A stretch of 64,000 nucleotides of DNA from Pantoea rwandensis (GTDB lineage: Bacteria > Pseudomonadota > Gammaproteobacteria > Enterobacterales > Enterobacteriaceae). Below are positions 1-11,258 of this stretch, one piece after another. A model generated the notes under the pieces. It saw only the letters and a program-made list of their open reading frames with translations. It did no database searches and was not told the DNA's origin. The DNA lies in the NCBI RefSeq assembly GCF_002095475.1, contig NZ_MLFR01000003.1, positions 1 to 64,000 of the forward strand, read 5' to 3'. The number at the start of each line of letters is the position of its first letter. The first letter of the stretch is position 1. Both the position numbers and the translations under genes were made by a program.

Positions 1-220
1 AGTTATTCGGGGCTGACAAGGGTTTATTACAAAAAATTGACTGAGCGCTACTTTTTTAACCGAACAGGCTAAAAACAGACATTTCTCGATCAATAATCAG
101 TCAAAACCGCCCATTTGGCGGCACAAATCAGCGTCACGCATATAAGCACCAATGCTATTCTGATAGCCCAACGCCGTTTTCTTTGTTGCAGACTGAACAA
201 TTATTAAAGAAGGATTTTCA

Positions 221-1624
221 ATGATTCGCTCCGCGCGCAGTATGGCCGGCTTGCCCTGGATCGCCGCAATGGCGTTTTTCATGCAAGCCCTCGATGCCAC
301 CATCCTCAATACTGCGCTCCCTGCTATCGCCACCAGTCTTGAACGTTCCCCCCTCGCCATGCAATCTGCCATTATCAGCTATACGCTTACCGTAGCGATG
401 CTGATTCCTGTGAGTGGCTGGCTGGCCGATCGCTTTGGCACGCGCAAAGTTTTTATCGTTGCCGTTTCACTGTTTACGCTGGGTTCATTGACGTGTGCGC
501 TGTCTGGCTCGCTGAGCATGCTGGTTGTCTCGCGCATTATTCAGGGCGTTGGCGGCGCGATGATGATGCCGGTCGCACGTCTGGCACTGTTACGTGCTTA
601 TCCACGAAGTGAATTGCTGCCGGTACTTAACTTTGTAACCATGCCGGGATTAGTCGGACCGATTCTGGGACCGATGCTTGGTGGCTTGTTGGTCACCTAC
701 GCCAGCTGGCACTGGATATTCCTGATCAACATTCCAATCGGCATCGCGGGCATCTTCTATGCACGTAAATTTATGCCGGATTTCACCACGCCTAAGCGTC
801 GCTTTGATTTTGGCGGCTTCATTCTGTTTGGTTTAGGTCTGGTGCTGATATCCGTCGGTATCGAACTTTTTGGCGAGCGTATTGTGTCACCGTGGCAAGC
901 GGTTCTGGTGCTGTTAGCCGGTGTCGCGCTGTTGCTTCTTTATATAGTGCATGCACGCCGCCATCCCGCACCGCTGATTAGCTTACCGATGTTTAAAACC
1001 CGCACCTTCTCGGTTGGCATCATCGGTAATATTGCAGCACGCTTAGGCACCGGCTGCATTCCGTTTTTAATGCCATTGATGTTACAAGTCGGTTTTGGTT
1101 ACCCCGCATTAATTGCAGGCTGCATGATGGGACCCACAGCGATTGGCTCACTGCTGGCTAAATCCACCGTGACGCAAATTTTACGGCGTTTCGGTTATCG
1201 CAAAACGTTAGTCGGCATCACTATCATTATTGGTTTTCTGGTCGCCAGCTTCTCGCTGCAAACACCGGGTGAAAGTATATTGATGTTGTTGGCGGCGCTG
1301 TTTGTATTAGGAATGGCGATGTCGACGCAGTTCACCGCGATGAACACCATCACTCTGGCCGATTTGAATGATGAGAACGCCAGCGGAGGAAACAGCGTGC
1401 TGTCGGTGACACAACAAGTATCGATCAGCTTTGGTGTGGCCGTCAGCGCTGCGGTGTTGCGCTTCTGGCAGGATATTGAAAGCACCACTGTGCAGCAATT
1501 CCACGCCACCTTTGTGACGATGGGCGTTATTACCGTGCTGTCGGCGTTTGCTTTCTTGATGTTACGTCCAGGCGATGGCCGTAATCTGATCGCTAACCGC
1601 GAGAAAAAGAAAAAAACCGCTTAA
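221..1624 (+). CDS. hsrA: MFS transporter of the DHA2 drug:H+ antiporter family, HsrA-like
   Basis: Predicted inner-membrane multidrug-type proton antiporter with about 14 membrane segments (467 aa; E. coli HsrA is similar in length). Visible family marks are the [11 protein letters not shown] segment in the first helix (residues 24-34), motif [12 protein letters not shown] (66-76) and the antiporter motif [10 protein letters not shown] (146-155). The ATG has an AAGAAGGA Shine-Dalgarno about 6 nt upstream. It converges on rbsR, the same arrangement as rbsR-hsrA in E. coli, which supports the symbol. The two stop codons overlap. The substrate cannot be told from the sequence. The 220 nt to its left hold no gene I can support. 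Confidence 0.88.
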   Translation: MIRSARSMAGLPWIAAMAFFMQALDATILNTALPAIATSLERSPLAMQSAIISYTLTVAMLIPVSGWLADRFGTRKVFIVAVSLFTLGSLTCALSGSLSMLVVSRIIQGVGGAMMMPVARLALLRAYPRSELLPVLNFVTMPGLVGPILGPMLGGLLVTYASWHWIFLINIPIGIAGIFYARKFMPDFTTPKRRFDFGGFILFGLGLVLISVGIELFGERIVSPWQAVLVLLAGVALLLLYIVHARRHPAPLISLPMFKTRTFSVGIIGNIAARLGTGCIPFLMPLMLQVGFGYPALIAGCMMGPTAIGSLLAKSTVTQILRRFGYRKTLVGITIIIGFLVASFSLQTPGESILMLLAALFVLGMAMSTQFTAMNTITLADLNDENASGGNSVLSVTQQVSISFGVAVSAAVLRFWQDIESTTVQQFHATFVTMGVITVLSAFAFLMLRPGDGRNLIANREKKKKTA

Positions 1625-2613
1625 ACCGAACCGCGCTCCACCAGCTCCGGCGTCAGAACCAGCGTTTGCTGGCTGGCGTCAGGATCGCTCATACGATGAA
1701 TCAGCGTATCAATCGCCAGCTCGCCCAGCTCATCTTTGGGCTGATGGATAGTGCTGAGCGGCGGCGTGAGATAACGCGACAGTTCTATATTGTCATAGCC
1801 CATCACCGCAATATCTTGCGGCACGCTTAATCCCGCCTGGAATAACGCGTGATAAACGCCTACTGCCATCGCATCATTACTGGTGAAAACCGCTTCAGGC
1901 AATAACTCTAACGTCAGCAGTTGGTTCATCGCATTAAAGCCACCCTGAAATTCGAAATCACCGTCGACCACATAACCCGGCAACACCGGCAATCCACTGC
2001 TGGCCATAGCTTTGTGGAAACCCTCCAGACGCAAACGCGCCGGGGTTTTATCCTGCGGGCCAGCAATACAGGCGATACGTGTGTATCCGCGATCGATCAG
2101 ATGCTGCGTCGCCAGCTCACCGCCTAACAGCGCGTTATCCTGAATAATGTCGCCACGCCCTTCAAACGGCGCCCAGTCCATCATCACCATCGGTACAGAG
2201 GGATAACGATTGAGGATCTCAGCAGAGGGAAGATGCGTTTCAGTGCACATCATGAGCAATCCATCGACGCGTTTTTGCATCAGCGTTTCGAGGCTGCGAT
2301 TCATACGCTCTTCATCACCTTCGGTGTTACACAAAATCAAGCTATAGCCGCGTTCATAGCAGCTATTCTCCACGCCGCGCACCACTTCAGAATAGAACGG
2401 GTTACTGCTGGCTGTTAGCAGCATACCGATGGTGCGCGTCTGATTGATCTTCAAACTGCGCGCCAATGCGGAAGGCGCGTAGTTCAGTTCACGAATCGCT
2501 TGCTCAACCTTTTCCCGTACCTGCTCGCTAACAAAGCGATTGTTATTGATGACGTGGGAAACGGTCGATGTTGAGACGCCCGCCAAGCGGGCGACATCTT
2601 TCATGGTCGCCAA
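1621..2613 (-). CDS. rbsR: Ribose operon repressor RbsR (LacI family)
   Basis: DNA-binding repressor of ribose uptake, released by ribose. The N-terminal LacI-type helix-turn-helix ([19 protein letters not shown]) is followed by a periplasmic-binding-protein-like sensor domain. I chose the TTG at 2613 because an AGGG lies 8 nt upstream and it gives 330 aa beginning MATMKDV, identical in length and start to E. coli RbsR; the ATG at 2604 is the alternative. A longer reading from 2679 would run into rbsK. It is the last gene of rbsDACBKR and follows the rbsK stop by 4 nt. Its likely operators are the two palindromes upstream of rbsD. Confidence 0.97.
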   Translation of the reverse strand: MATMKDVARLAGVSTSTVSHVINNNRFVSEQVREKVEQAIRELNYAPSALARSLKINQTRTIGMLLTASSNPFYSEVVRGVENSCYERGYSLILCNTEGDEERMNRSLETLMQKRVDGLLMMCTETHLPSAEILNRYPSVPMVMMDWAPFEGRGDIIQDNALLGGELATQHLIDRGYTRIACIAGPQDKTPARLRLEGFHKAMASSGLPVLPGYVVDGDFEFQGGFNAMNQLLTLELLPEAVFTSNDAMAVGVYHALFQAGLSVPQDIAVMGYDNIELSRYLTPPLSTIHQPKDELGELAIDTLIHRMSDPDASQQTLVLTPELVERGSV

Positions 2614-2617
2614 AGGC

Positions 2618-3547
2618 TTAACCCTGTTGCTGCAGGAAGGTGTCGATCTCAGCACGCCACGGTACTGAGGGCTGTGCACCTGGGCGCGTCACTGCAATTG
2701 CAGCGGCGGCATGAGCAAAACGTACCGCATCATGCATTGCCACACCTTCTAAACGCGCAGTAATAAAAGCGCCATTGAACGTATCACCTGCCGCAATAGT
2801 ATCGATAGCCTGAACGCTGAAGCCTGGAATGCGTACACCTTTGCCTTGTTCACTTAGCCACACACCGCGACGCCCTAAGGTGATCAGTACAGTGTGAATG
2901 CCTTTTTCATGTAACGCCTGTGCTGCACGCGCTGCGTCTTCATCACTTTTCACCGCGATGCCTGTTAAAATTTCGGCTTCGGTTTCATTCGGCGTGATGA
3001 TATCAATTAAAGCCAGCAACTCGTCAGAGAGCTGGGTCGCAGGAGCAGGGTTCAGGATCACCTGGGTAGCATTGGCACGAGCAATCTCTGCTGCAGCCAA
3101 CACGCTTTCCAGCGGCGACTCCAGTTGCATCAGCAGTGCGTCCGCCTGGGCAATCACCTGCTGATGGCGCTCCACGCAAGCTGGCGTCAGCGCCGCGTTA
3201 GCACCAGAGTAAATGCCGATATTATTCTCACCTTCGCCGTTAACGAAGATCATTGCCACACCGGTGGCTTCATCCGCCACGGTTTCCACTGGCGCGGTAT
3301 CAATACGGTCCTGCTGTAATTGCTGGCGGATACGCTCGCCAATGTCATCTGCACCGACACAGGCGATAAAAGCGATGTCGGCACCGGCACGCCCCGCAGC
3401 CACAGCCTGATTAGCCCCTTTGCCACCAAAAGCAATCTGATACTGTTTTCCGATCACCGTTTCACCCGGACGTGGAAAGTGGGTGAGGTTAAGGATGTGA
3501 TCGGCATTGATGCTGCCGAGTACCGCCAGTTTTGCACTTGTGTTCAT
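2618..3547 (-). CDS. rbsK: Ribokinase
   Basis: Phosphorylates D-ribose to ribose 5-phosphate after import. PfkB-family fold with the N-terminal substrate motif [13 protein letters not shown] and the C-terminal anion-hole/catalytic motif AAGDTFNGA, whose Asp is the catalytic base. The start at ATG 3547 ([17 protein letters not shown]) gives 309 aa, the same length as E. coli RbsK; an upstream ATG at 3574 would add nine residues not seen in the family. It follows rbsB after a 64-nt gap containing a stem-loop, so kinase expression may be lower than that of the binding protein. Confidence 0.97.
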   Translation of the reverse strand: MNTSAKLAVLGSINADHILNLTHFPRPGETVIGKQYQIAFGGKGANQAVAAGRAGADIAFIACVGADDIGERIRQQLQQDRIDTAPVETVADEATGVAMIFVNGEGENNIGIYSGANAALTPACVERHQQVIAQADALLMQLESPLESVLAAAEIARANATQVILNPAPATQLSDELLALIDIITPNETEAEILTGIAVKSDEDAARAAQALHEKGIHTVLITLGRRGVWLSEQGKGVRIPGFSVQAIDTIAAGDTFNGAFITARLEGVAMHDAVRFAHAAAAIAVTRPGAQPSVPWRAEIDTFLQQQG

Positions 3548-3567
3548 AGGGTTTGATCCAAGAAGTT

Positions 3568-3588
3568 GCGCCACCGGTAAGGTGGCGC
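3568..3588 (-). promoter_or_regulatory. Intercistronic stem-loop between rbsB and rbsK
   Basis: An 8-bp perfect stem (GCGCCACC / GGTGGCGC) with a 5-nt loop lies between rbsB and rbsK. There is no U-run after it on the minus strand, so it is more likely an mRNA stabiliser or partial attenuator that keeps rbsB message in excess than a full terminator. This role is inferred. Confidence 0.6.
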
Positions 3589-3611
3589 GTTGCCATGCTT
3601 TTCTTTATTTT

Positions 3612-4487
3612 TTATTTGGTTACCAGCTTCAGGTCAACCGGGTTTACTGCCTGTACTTTCTCGCCTTTCAGCACTTTATCTGCAATATCAACACCAATCA
3701 CGCCAATCTTATCGGGCATCTGCGCGACGGTAGCCGTCAGCTTACCGGCTTCTACCGCTTTCACACCGTCAGCAGTGCCGTCAAAACCCACCACCAGCAC
3801 ATCGGTTTTGCCCGCAGTTTGCAGTGCACGCAGTGCACCCAGCGCCATTTCGTCATTCTGCGCGAATACGGCCTGCACATCTGGATGCGCCTGCAGCAGG
3901 TTCTGCATCACGTTCAGACCTTTAGTACGATCAAAATCTGCTGGCTGGCTCGCCAGAATATTAAATTTGTGTGCATCGGCTGCCTGTTTGAAACCTTCGC
4001 CACGCTCACGCGCTGCCGATGTACCGGCAATGCCTTGCAGTTCAATAATTTTTGCGCCATCACCCAGTTTCTTCGCGATGAAGTCACCGGCCATTTTGCC
4101 GCCGAAACGGTTGTCAGAAGCCACGTGGCTGACTACGGTGCCCTGTGCCGCCATGCGGTCCAAGGTGATCACCGGAATGTTGGCCTGGTTGGCCATTTTC
4201 ACAGCGTTACCCACAGCATCAGAATCCGTTGGGTTGATCAGCATCAGTTTGGTGCCGCGCACAGTCAGATCCTGTACGTTCGCCAGCTCTTTCGCCGGGT
4301 TGTTCTGAGAATCTAACACCACCAGGTTATAACCCAGTTTGTCGGCTTCTTTCTGTGCGCCATCTTTCAGTGACACAAAGAACGGATTATTCAGCGTCGA
4401 TACAACCAGCGCAATGGTGTCCTTTGCCATCGCGCCAGCACTGAGGGTGGCGCCAAGGATGACGGCCAATGCAGTTAACTTTTTCAT
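3612..4487 (-). CDS. rbsB: Ribose ABC transporter periplasmic binding protein
   Basis: Binds D-ribose in the periplasm and delivers it to RbsAC; in E. coli it also serves the Trg chemoreceptor. The first 21 residues are a typical signal peptide (MKK, hydrophobic core, AMA-K cleavage site), followed by mature [16 protein letters not shown], almost identical to E. coli. Length is 291 aa against 296 in E. coli. It lies in rbsDACBKR, 27 nt after rbsC. Confidence 0.98.
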   Translation of the reverse strand: MKKLTALAVILGATLSAGAMAKDTIALVVSTLNNPFFVSLKDGAQKEADKLGYNLVVLDSQNNPAKELANVQDLTVRGTKLMLINPTDSDAVGNAVKMANQANIPVITLDRMAAQGTVVSHVASDNRFGGKMAGDFIAKKLGDGAKIIELQGIAGTSAARERGEGFKQAADAHKFNILASQPADFDRTKGLNVMQNLLQAHPDVQAVFAQNDEMALGALRALQTAGKTDVLVVGFDGTADGVKAVEAGKLTATVAQMPDKIGVIGVDIADKVLKGEKVQAVNPVDLKLVTK

Positions 4488-4514
4488 TTATATAATCCTG
4501 TGTGAAGGTCAGAG

Positions 4515-5486
4515 TTATTTACTGCTTTTGTTATCCACCAGCACGGCCAGCAGAATGACAACGGCTTTAACAATCATTTGGTAGTAAGAAGACACGCCCA
4601 TCAGATTCAGCCCGTTGTTCAGGAAACCAAGAATCAGTGCACCAATCAGCGTGCCCATGATGCGACCTTTACCGCCTCCCAGGCTGGTTCCGCCCAGCAC
4701 CACCGCCGCGATAGCATCCAGTTCATAACCGGTGCCCGCCGTAGGTTGCGCAGAAGAGAGACGCGCCACTTCAATGGTGCCCGCCAGCGCTGCCAGCAGA
4801 CCACACAATGAATAGACGATGATTTTGACGCGGTTAACATTGATACCTGACAGTCGAGTCGCCGCTTCATTACCGCCCAGCGCATAGATATAACGACCCA
4901 AACGCGTGTGGTGCAGCATGTACCAAGCCAGCGCAAACACGACTGCCATCAGCCATACCGGCGTTGGAATACCCAGCGGACGGCCAATACCAAACCAGCC
5001 GAACAGATCAGCGTTATCACTGAAACCGGTATTGATCGGGCTACCGTTGGTGTACACCATGGTGACACCACGCAGCAGTAGCATCATGACCAAGGTGGCG
5101 ATAAAGGCCTGCACCTTGCCGCGTGCCACAATAACCCCAGTAATCCCGCCGATTGCCGCACCGAGTGCCAGTGAAGCGACGACCGCCACCAGCGCATTCA
5201 CTTCCAGGCCCACAATCGATGCCGCGACAGCACCCGTTAGCGCCAGCAGCGATCCTACGGACAGATCAATACCCGAGGTGAGAATCACCAGCGTCATCCC
5301 CACGGCCATAATGGCGTTGACCGAGGTCTGCTGCAGAATGTTGAACATGTTGGCAACGGTGAAGAAGTTCGGGCTTTGGCTTGCTACCACGGCGATCAGC
5401 ACAATCAGCGCAATCAGCGACTTCTGCTCCAGCAGCCAGGCTTTGCTGAACCAGCGACGGCTGGCGGGTAAGGTTTGGGTGCTCAT
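4515..5486 (-). CDS. rbsC: Ribose ABC transporter permease
   Basis: Inner-membrane channel subunit of the RbsABC importer, with multiple hydrophobic helices and the family segment [15 protein letters not shown] (E-G-G-x-S type loop that contacts the ATPase). 323 aa, the usual length. Its ATG overlaps the rbsA stop codon by 4 nt (ATGA), implying translational coupling and balanced assembly with RbsA. Confidence 0.98.
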   Translation of the reverse strand: MSTQTLPASRRWFSKAWLLEQKSLIALIVLIAVVASQSPNFFTVANMFNILQQTSVNAIMAVGMTLVILTSGIDLSVGSLLALTGAVAASIVGLEVNALVAVVASLALGAAIGGITGVIVARGKVQAFIATLVMMLLLRGVTMVYTNGSPINTGFSDNADLFGWFGIGRPLGIPTPVWLMAVVFALAWYMLHHTRLGRYIYALGGNEAATRLSGINVNRVKIIVYSLCGLLAALAGTIEVARLSSAQPTAGTGYELDAIAAVVLGGTSLGGGKGRIMGTLIGALILGFLNNGLNLMGVSSYYQMIVKAVVILLAVLVDNKSSK

Positions 5487-6991
5487 ACAACTAACTCCTC
5501 GCTGTGTTGCTTACCGACTGCTGCCGCCATCAGGGATTCCTGGGTAGCCTGCTCACGGGAAAATTCGCCACTCAGATGGCCTTCATGCATCACCAGAATG
5601 CGATCGCTCATGCCCAGCACTTCCGGCATTTCCGACGACACCAAAATGATGCTCAGCCCTTCGGCTTTAAACTGGTTAATTAACTGATAAATCTCTTTTT
5701 TCGCACCCACGTCGACGCCGCGCGTCGGCTCATCCAGAATCAATACGTTCGGGCGCGTCATTAATCCGCGCGCAATCGCCACTTTCTGCTGATTGCCGCC
5801 CGAAAGCAGACCGATTGGCTGCTCCATTGACGGGGTTTTGACGTTAAACAAACGGATGAAGTCACCTACCGCCAGCTGTTCTTCACTGTGTTTGAGGTTA
5901 CCGGTGGCATGGCTGAAATAGCGCAGCGCGGTTAATGACATGTTCTCTTTCACCGACATGCCGAGCACCAGGCCATCGCGCTTGCGGTCTTCTGAGATAT
6001 AGACGATGCCGTTGGCCAGACCATCCTGAGGCGAGCGAGTCATAATTTCGCGGCCGTTAAGCGTCACGGTGCCCTTACTGCGCGGCAATGCGCCGTACAG
6101 CACTTTCATCAGTTCCGTGCGTCCCGCGCCCATCAAACCGGAAATGCCGAGGATTTCCCCTTTGCGCAGGTTAAAGCTGACGTTATCCACGCCCGGTCCG
6201 CTGAGATGCTCAACGGTTAAACGAATGTCACCCGGCGCTTGATCGATATGCGGATATTGATCCTCCAACTTACGACCAACCATCATCTCGATCAGGCTCT
6301 CTTCACTGAGATCGCTGACCGCACGCTCGGCAATAAACTGGCCGTCACGGAATACGGTGACGTCATCGCAAATCTCGAAGATCTCTTTCATGCGGTGAGA
6401 GATATAAACGATGCCGCAGCCCTGCGCTTTCAGTTCATTAATCACGCGGAACAGCGACAGGGTTTCGGTATCGGTCAGCGCATCGGTCGGTTCATCCATA
6501 ATGATGACTTGCGACTCGAAGCTGAGCACTTTCGCAATCTCGACCATTTGCTGATCGCCAATAGATAAATCGCCCACCAGCTTGTGGCTGTTGAAGCGCA
6601 AGTTCAGGCGATGCAATAAAGCATCCGCCTCGGCGTACATCCTGTTCCATTCGATGCGGCCAAAGCGGTTAACGAATTCACGACCCAGAAAAATATTCTC
6701 CGCGACGGTCAGTTGCGGAATCAGGTTGAGTTCCTGATGGATAATACCAATGCCCGCTTCCTGCGACGCTTTCGGTCCAGAAAAAGCCACATCCTTGCCG
6801 AGCCACTGCAGCGAACCGGCATCCATGCTGTAAATGCCAGTCAGCACTTTCATCATGGTGGACTTGCCCGCGCCATTTTCACCGACCAGCGCCATCACGC
6901 GGCCCGGATAGACAGCAAGCGAAGCGCCGTTCAGCGCCTTGACGCCGGGAAACGACTTTTCAATCCCTTTGAGTTGCAATAACGGTTGCAT
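5483..6991 (-). CDS. rbsA: Ribose ABC transporter ATP-binding protein
   Basis: Duplicated ABC ATPase that powers ribose import. The first domain has Walker A GENGAGKS (residues 37-44) and an MDEPTDAL Walker B; the second has the degenerate P-loop GLMGAGRTE but an intact [14 protein letters not shown] signature and LDEPTRGVD. This one-good, one-degenerate P-loop pattern is normal for sugar ABC ATPases of the CUT2 class. 502 aa. It begins 7 nt after rbsD. Confidence 0.98.
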   Translation of the reverse strand: MQPLLQLKGIEKSFPGVKALNGASLAVYPGRVMALVGENGAGKSTMMKVLTGIYSMDAGSLQWLGKDVAFSGPKASQEAGIGIIHQELNLIPQLTVAENIFLGREFVNRFGRIEWNRMYAEADALLHRLNLRFNSHKLVGDLSIGDQQMVEIAKVLSFESQVIIMDEPTDALTDTETLSLFRVINELKAQGCGIVYISHRMKEIFEICDDVTVFRDGQFIAERAVSDLSEESLIEMMVGRKLEDQYPHIDQAPGDIRLTVEHLSGPGVDNVSFNLRKGEILGISGLMGAGRTELMKVLYGALPRSKGTVTLNGREIMTRSPQDGLANGIVYISEDRKRDGLVLGMSVKENMSLTALRYFSHATGNLKHSEEQLAVGDFIRLFNVKTPSMEQPIGLLSGGNQQKVAIARGLMTRPNVLILDEPTRGVDVGAKKEIYQLINQFKAEGLSIILVSSEMPEVLGMSDRILVMHEGHLSGEFSREQATQESLMAAAVGKQHSEELVV

Positions 6992-6998
6992 AACGGCC

Positions 6999-7418
6999 TC
7001 AGAAGGTCACGCCAGCGCTAAGGATGACATTCGCATACGGAGAACACTCTCCGCTGCGAATGACCGCCTGACTACGCTGTGTTTCTTGTTTGAACTGTTC
7101 ATGACTGGTGTAACTAATGGTGATGACATTCCCCTGGTGCCGTTGCAAGGCATCGAGCACGGCGAGCAGTGCGCTGTGAAGCTGCGGGTTGTGTTGCTTG
7201 ATCTCCTCCGCCATCAGGGCGCTTTCGACTTGCATCTCCTGGGTGACAACATCAACCACCTGTAAAAATTCGGGCGTTCCCGGCGTCAGTGCTAAATCGA
7301 TACGCTGTGGGCCGGCCGGAATCGGCAAGCCTGCATCAGCAATCGTCAGCGAGTCGGTGTGTCCCAGGCGGGCAATCACATGAGAGAGTTCAGCGTGTAA
7401 CAAGCGACCTTTTTTCAT
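6999..7418 (-). CDS. rbsD: D-ribose pyranase
   Basis: Interconverts beta-pyranose and beta-furanose forms of ribose so that RbsK receives its furanose substrate. The start [22 protein letters not shown] at ATG 7418 gives 139 aa, the same as E. coli RbsD; a purine-rich GGAGTGGAAGAA leader precedes it. An upstream in-frame ATG at 7478 would place coding sequence over the operator and promoter and is rejected. His in the HAELSHV segment is the conserved catalytic residue of the family. First gene of the rbs operon. Confidence 0.97.
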   Translation of the reverse strand: MKKGRLLHAELSHVIARLGHTDSLTIADAGLPIPAGPQRIDLALTPGTPEFLQVVDVVTQEMQVESALMAEEIKQHNPQLHSALLAVLDALQRHQGNVITISYTSHEQFKQETQRSQAVIRSGECSPYANVILSAGVTF

Positions 7419-7431
7419 TTCTTCCACTCCA

Positions 7432-7449
7432 CAGCGAAACGTTTCGCTG
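7432..7449. promoter_or_regulatory. RbsR operator, proximal
   Basis: Perfect 18-bp palindrome CAGCGAAACGTTTCGCTG located just upstream of rbsD at the predicted transcription start. It has the form of the LacI-family rbs operator with the CGAAACGTTTCG core. A repressor bound here would block initiation. Confidence 0.9.
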
Positions 7450-7455
7450 ACCGGG

Positions 7456-7483
7456 AGTGTATTAAATGTACGCGGCAACTCAA
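7456..7483 (-). promoter_or_regulatory. Predicted rbs promoter
   Basis: Minus-strand -35 TTGAGT (7483-7478) and -10 TACACT (7461-7456) separated by 16 nt. The transcription start would fall within or beside the proximal RbsR operator. Confidence 0.6.
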
Positions 7484-7512
7484 TGGCATCATCACGGAAG
7501 TGTGATCGCCAT

Positions 7513-7524
7513 CGAAACGTTTCG
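7513..7524. promoter_or_regulatory. RbsR operator, distal
   Basis: Second copy of the palindromic core CGAAACGTTTCG, centred 78 bp upstream of the proximal operator and upstream of the -35 element. Two LacI-family sites at this spacing allow looping, but that is an inference. Confidence 0.8.
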
Positions 7525-7560
7525 CTTGTACCGGGGGGAATTTGAGTTTGGCCGTAAAAA

Positions 7561-7578
7561 GGGCCGCATCTGCGGCCC
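7561..7578 (-). terminator. Rho-independent terminator of kup
   Basis: 8-bp GC-rich stem (GGGCCGCA / TGCGGCCC) with a 2-nt gap. Read on the minus strand it is followed by TTTTT, directly downstream of the kup stop codon. Confidence 0.9.
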
Positions 7579-7593
7579 TTAAAAGGAGAGAGG

Positions 7594-9462
7594 TTAAATC
7601 TCGACTTGGGTGCCCAACTCGATCACGCGATTAGGCGGAATTTCAAACTGATCCGGCGCGCGCAGCGCATTGCGTTGCAGCGCGAGGAATAGCTTGCCGC
7701 GCAGGCGCAGATACCATGGGCGATCGCCAATAATCAGCGATTCATGCGACATAAAGAATGAGGTTTCCATCATGCGGCAGTTAAGACCTTCCAACCCACA
7801 GCGGTGGAAAATCTCTTCCACATTTGGGGTTTCACGCCAGCCGTAACTCGCCACCACACGCCAGAAAGTGGGCGACAACTGTTCGATGGTGACGCGACGC
7901 ACGTTGTGCACGTAAGGCGCATCTTCCGTACGCAGCGTTAGAAGGACCACGCGCTCATGCAGCACCTTGTTGTGTTTGAGGTTATGCAGCATGGCAAACG
8001 GAATCACGTTCAAGGCGCGTGACATGTATACCGCAGTGCCCGGCACACGCACAGGAGGCGATTTCTCCAGTGAGGCGATCATCGCTTCAAGTGAATTACC
8101 GTGCTCATGCATACGGCGCAGCAGGCGGAAGCGCTCGCTTTTCCATGTGGTCATCACGATAAACATCATCAGCGCCAACGTCAGCGGCAACCAACCGCCA
8201 GAGAACACTTTGACCAGGTTAGCCGAGAACAGCGACACGTCGATACACAGCATGCCGATTAAGATCACAATCACCAGATAACGATTCCAGTGCCAGTTTT
8301 GAATCGCCACCGTGGAACAGAGAATCGCGGTCAGTACCATGGTGCCCGTCACCGCGATACCGTAAGCGGCTGCTAGGTTGCTGGAGTGTTCAAAGCCGAC
8401 AATCACGATCACCACGGAGAAGTAGAGCAGCCAGTTGATCACCGGAATGTAAATCTGGCCCGACTCCTCCTCGGAGGTATGCACAATGCGCATTGGCGGC
8501 AAATAGCCCAAACGTACCGCCTGACGCGTTAACGAGAACACGCCAGAAATGACCGCCTGCGAGGCAATGACGGTAGCTAAGGTTGCCAGGATCAGCATCG
8601 GAATCAACATCCAGTCCGGCGCGAGCAGGAAGAAGGGGTTTTTGATCGCTTCAGGATGTTTAAGCAGCAGCGCGCCTTGACCAAAGTAGTTAAGCACCAG
8701 CGAAGGTAAGACGACGATAAACCAAGCGAGACGAATCGGAAATTTGCCGAAGTGTCCCATGTCCGCATACAGCGCTTCCACGCCCGTGATGGCGAGCACC
8801 ACGGCGCCCAGTGCAAAAAACGACACTGTTTTGTATTGGATGAAGAAGTGCATCGCCCAGTACGGATTCATTGCATGCAGGACATCAGGATTATCCAAAA
8901 TACTGCGCGCACCCAATACCGCCAGGATGATAAACCACAACAACATTACCGGGGCGAACAGCTTTCCTACCATGCCGGTACCGTGTTTCTGAATCACAAA
9001 CAGCAGCGTCAACACCGCAATCGCCAGAGGGACGATATAGGTATCCAAGCTTGGGGCGGCGATTTCCAGACCCTCAATCGCCGATAGCACCGAAACGGCT
9101 GGGGTGATCACCACTTCACCATAGAAGAAACTGCCGCCAATCAAACCCATAATGACAAGAATTGCCGTGGCTCTGGCGCCAGTATTGCGGCCCGCCAGTG
9201 ACATTAGGGTCAGGATACCGCCTTCGCCGGCGTTATCGGCACGCATCACGTAGCTGATGTATTTCAGCGACACGACGAGAATCAACAGCCAGAAGATCAG
9301 CGATAAAAAGCCAAAAACGGCTTCACGTTCTACCCCAAAGCCGAACTGGCCAGAGAGACATTCACGTAATGTATAGAGCGGGCTGGTACCGATATCGCCA
9401 TACACCACGCCAATCGCGGCGAGTGTAACTGCGCCAAGGGACTGCTTCTTATCCGAGCTCAT
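7594..9462 (-). CDS. kup: Low-affinity potassium uptake protein Kup
   Basis: Inner-membrane K+:H+ symporter for potassium uptake, important at low pH. 622 aa, exactly the E. coli length. About 12 membrane helices occupy the first 440 residues, starting with the family hallmark [17 protein letters not shown] (19-35), followed by a cytoplasmic C-terminal domain ending IELGTQVEI. It stands alone between the rbs operon and divergent ravA, as in E. coli. Confidence 0.98.
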   Translation of the reverse strand: MSSDKKQSLGAVTLAAIGVVYGDIGTSPLYTLRECLSGQFGFGVEREAVFGFLSLIFWLLILVVSLKYISYVMRADNAGEGGILTLMSLAGRNTGARATAILVIMGLIGGSFFYGEVVITPAVSVLSAIEGLEIAAPSLDTYIVPLAIAVLTLLFVIQKHGTGMVGKLFAPVMLLWFIILAVLGARSILDNPDVLHAMNPYWAMHFFIQYKTVSFFALGAVVLAITGVEALYADMGHFGKFPIRLAWFIVVLPSLVLNYFGQGALLLKHPEAIKNPFFLLAPDWMLIPMLILATLATVIASQAVISGVFSLTRQAVRLGYLPPMRIVHTSEEESGQIYIPVINWLLYFSVVIVIVGFEHSSNLAAAYGIAVTGTMVLTAILCSTVAIQNWHWNRYLVIVILIGMLCIDVSLFSANLVKVFSGGWLPLTLALMMFIVMTTWKSERFRLLRRMHEHGNSLEAMIASLEKSPPVRVPGTAVYMSRALNVIPFAMLHNLKHNKVLHERVVLLTLRTEDAPYVHNVRRVTIEQLSPTFWRVVASYGWRETPNVEEIFHRCGLEGLNCRMMETSFFMSHESLIIGDRPWYLRLRGKLFLALQRNALRAPDQFEIPPNRVIELGTQVEI

Positions 9463-9761
9463 AAGTTGTCTTTTGTTGGAGCCGATAAGGCATTTGCCTA
9501 CCGCTCAAGCCATCAAAAAGCGCACAGTATGCACATATTCCCAAAAAAACCTACTCTTACAACATGTCATCATGACGTCAGCGACGCGGTTTTTCGCCGA
9601 AATTCGACGCCGAAAACCGCCTGAAGCAGCGAGTTCTCTCGCCTCAACCTTCTGAAACAAAAAAGCTGACGGCTATCAACGCAATCAAGCATGATAACCA
9701 GTAGAGTATTGCGCTCGCCAGAATATGACGGCTCCAGGATCAGAAGGACAATGATGTGATT

Positions 9762-11258
9762 ATGGCTCAACCCCATCTTTTGGCAGAAAGAATTTCTCGC
9801 CTGAGCAACGCCCTGGAGAAAGGGCTGTATGAACGGCATCATGCGATACGCCTGTGCTTACTGGCTGCATTAAGTGGCGAGAGCGTATTTTTGCTGGGGC
9901 CGCCGGGCATTGCCAAAAGTCTGATTGCCCGCCGCCTGAAATACGCCTTCCAAAACGCCCGCGCCTTTGAATACCTGATGACCCGTTTTTCCACCCCCGA
10001 AGAAGTATTTGGCCCGCTGTCGATTCAGGCGCTGAAAGACGAAGGGCGCTATCAGCGATTAACCAAAGGCTACCTGCCGGATGCCGAAATCGTCTTCCTT
10101 GATGAAATCTGGAAAGCCGGCCCGGCTATTCTGAACACCTTACTGACCGCCATCAACGAACGCCGCTTCCGTAATGGAGACAGTGAAGAAAAGATCCCAA
10201 TGCGCTTGCTGGTGACGGCTTCCAACGAATTGCCGGAAGCGGACAGCGGGCTGGAAGCGCTGTATGACCGCATGTTGATCCGGCTGTGGCTGGACAACGT
10301 GCATGAGAAGCAGAACTTCCGCAGCATGCTCACCCACCAGCAAGATGAAAACGATAATCCGGTGACGGAAGCGCTGCGCATCAGTGATGAAGAGTATCAC
10401 CAGTGGCAGAAAGGCATCAGTCAGGTGAGTTTGCCCGATCATGTGTTTGAGCTGATTTATCAGCTGCGCCAGCAGCTGGAAACGCTGCCTGACGCGCCTT
10501 ACATTTCCGATCGGCGCTGGAAAAAAGCCATTCACCTGCTGCAAGCCAGTGCGTTTTACAGTGGCCGCGTAACCATTGCGCCCATTGATATCATCTTATT
10601 GAAAGATTGCCTGTGGCACGATGTCACCTCGATGAAGCTACTCGATCGTGAAATCGATGTGCTGATGACGCAACACGCCTGGCAGCAGCAGCCTTTGCTG
10701 CATAAGCTGCAGCAGATCAAAGGCCGTCGTCTGGCACTGCAACAGCAGCAAAGCGTGGCGCAAGCACTCACTTTGGAAAAACACAGCGGTATGTTCAGCC
10801 GCAAACCGCACTACGAACTGCCTGCTGCCATCACCGACGAACAACTGACGCTTATGCTGCAACAGCCGCTAACGCTGCACGATATGCAAGTGACGCATGT
10901 GCTGATTGGCCACGAGGCGCTCAATCAGTGGCTGCTCAAAGGCGGTGAAATCCGCGGTAAGCTGAACGGCATCGGCTTCGGTCAGACACTTGATCTGCTG
11001 GTCGACGCACATCACTGCCTGACATTGCGTGACGTGAGCCTTCAGTCCACACGATTAACCTTACCGGGTGCCAGCAGCAGCAGCGAAATGCCGCAGGAAA
11101 TCATGGATGAATACGACGAACTGGATACGCAATTGCGCGCCCAGCGCACGCTCTTCAGCCAACACCAGCGCTGTCTTTTTATTAGCGATGACTGGCTGGC
11201 ACGCATTGAAACCAGCTTGCAGGACGTGGCAGAACAGCTGAAACAGGCGCGTAAATGA
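9762..11258 (+). CDS. ravA: AAA+ ATPase RavA (MoxR family)
   Basis: MoxR-type AAA+ ATPase that works with ViaA; in E. coli it also binds the lysine decarboxylase LdcI and affects iron-sulfur respiratory enzymes and aminoglycoside sensitivity. Visible: Walker A GPPGIAKS (about residue 47), Walker B VFLDEIWK, sensor 1 TASNELPEA and the C-terminal LARA-type region. ATG 9762 ([11 protein letters not shown]) gives 498 aa, the E. coli length. A GTG six bases earlier (9756) has better spacing to the AAGGA at 9744-9748, so the true start may be two codons longer. Confidence 0.96.
   Translation: MAQPHLLAERISRLSNALEKGLYERHHAIRLCLLAALSGESVFLLGPPGIAKSLIARRLKYAFQNARAFEYLMTRFSTPEEVFGPLSIQALKDEGRYQRLTKGYLPDAEIVFLDEIWKAGPAILNTLLTAINERRFRNGDSEEKIPMRLLVTASNELPEADSGLEALYDRMLIRLWLDNVHEKQNFRSMLTHQQDENDNPVTEALRISDEEYHQWQKGISQVSLPDHVFELIYQLRQQLETLPDAPYISDRRWKKAIHLLQASAFYSGRVTIAPIDIILLKDCLWHDVTSMKLLDREIDVLMTQHAWQQQPLLHKLQQIKGRRLALQQQQSVAQALTLEKHSGMFSRKPHYELPAAITDEQLTLMLQQPLTLHDMQVTHVLIGHEALNQWLLKGGEIRGKLNGIGFGQTLDLLVDAHHCLTLRDVSLQSTRLTLPGASSSSEMPQEIMDEYDELDTQLRAQRTLFSQHQRCLFISDDWLARIETSLQDVAEQLKQARK

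Noticed and set aside
97-372. 91-codon minus-strand frame at the left edge
   Set aside because: It overlaps the hsrA start and its leader, has no ribosome site and looks like no family I know.
3507-4316. Long frames antisense to rbsB
   Set aside because: Shadow of rbsB codon usage; the minus strand encodes a clear signal-peptide-bearing ribose-binding protein.
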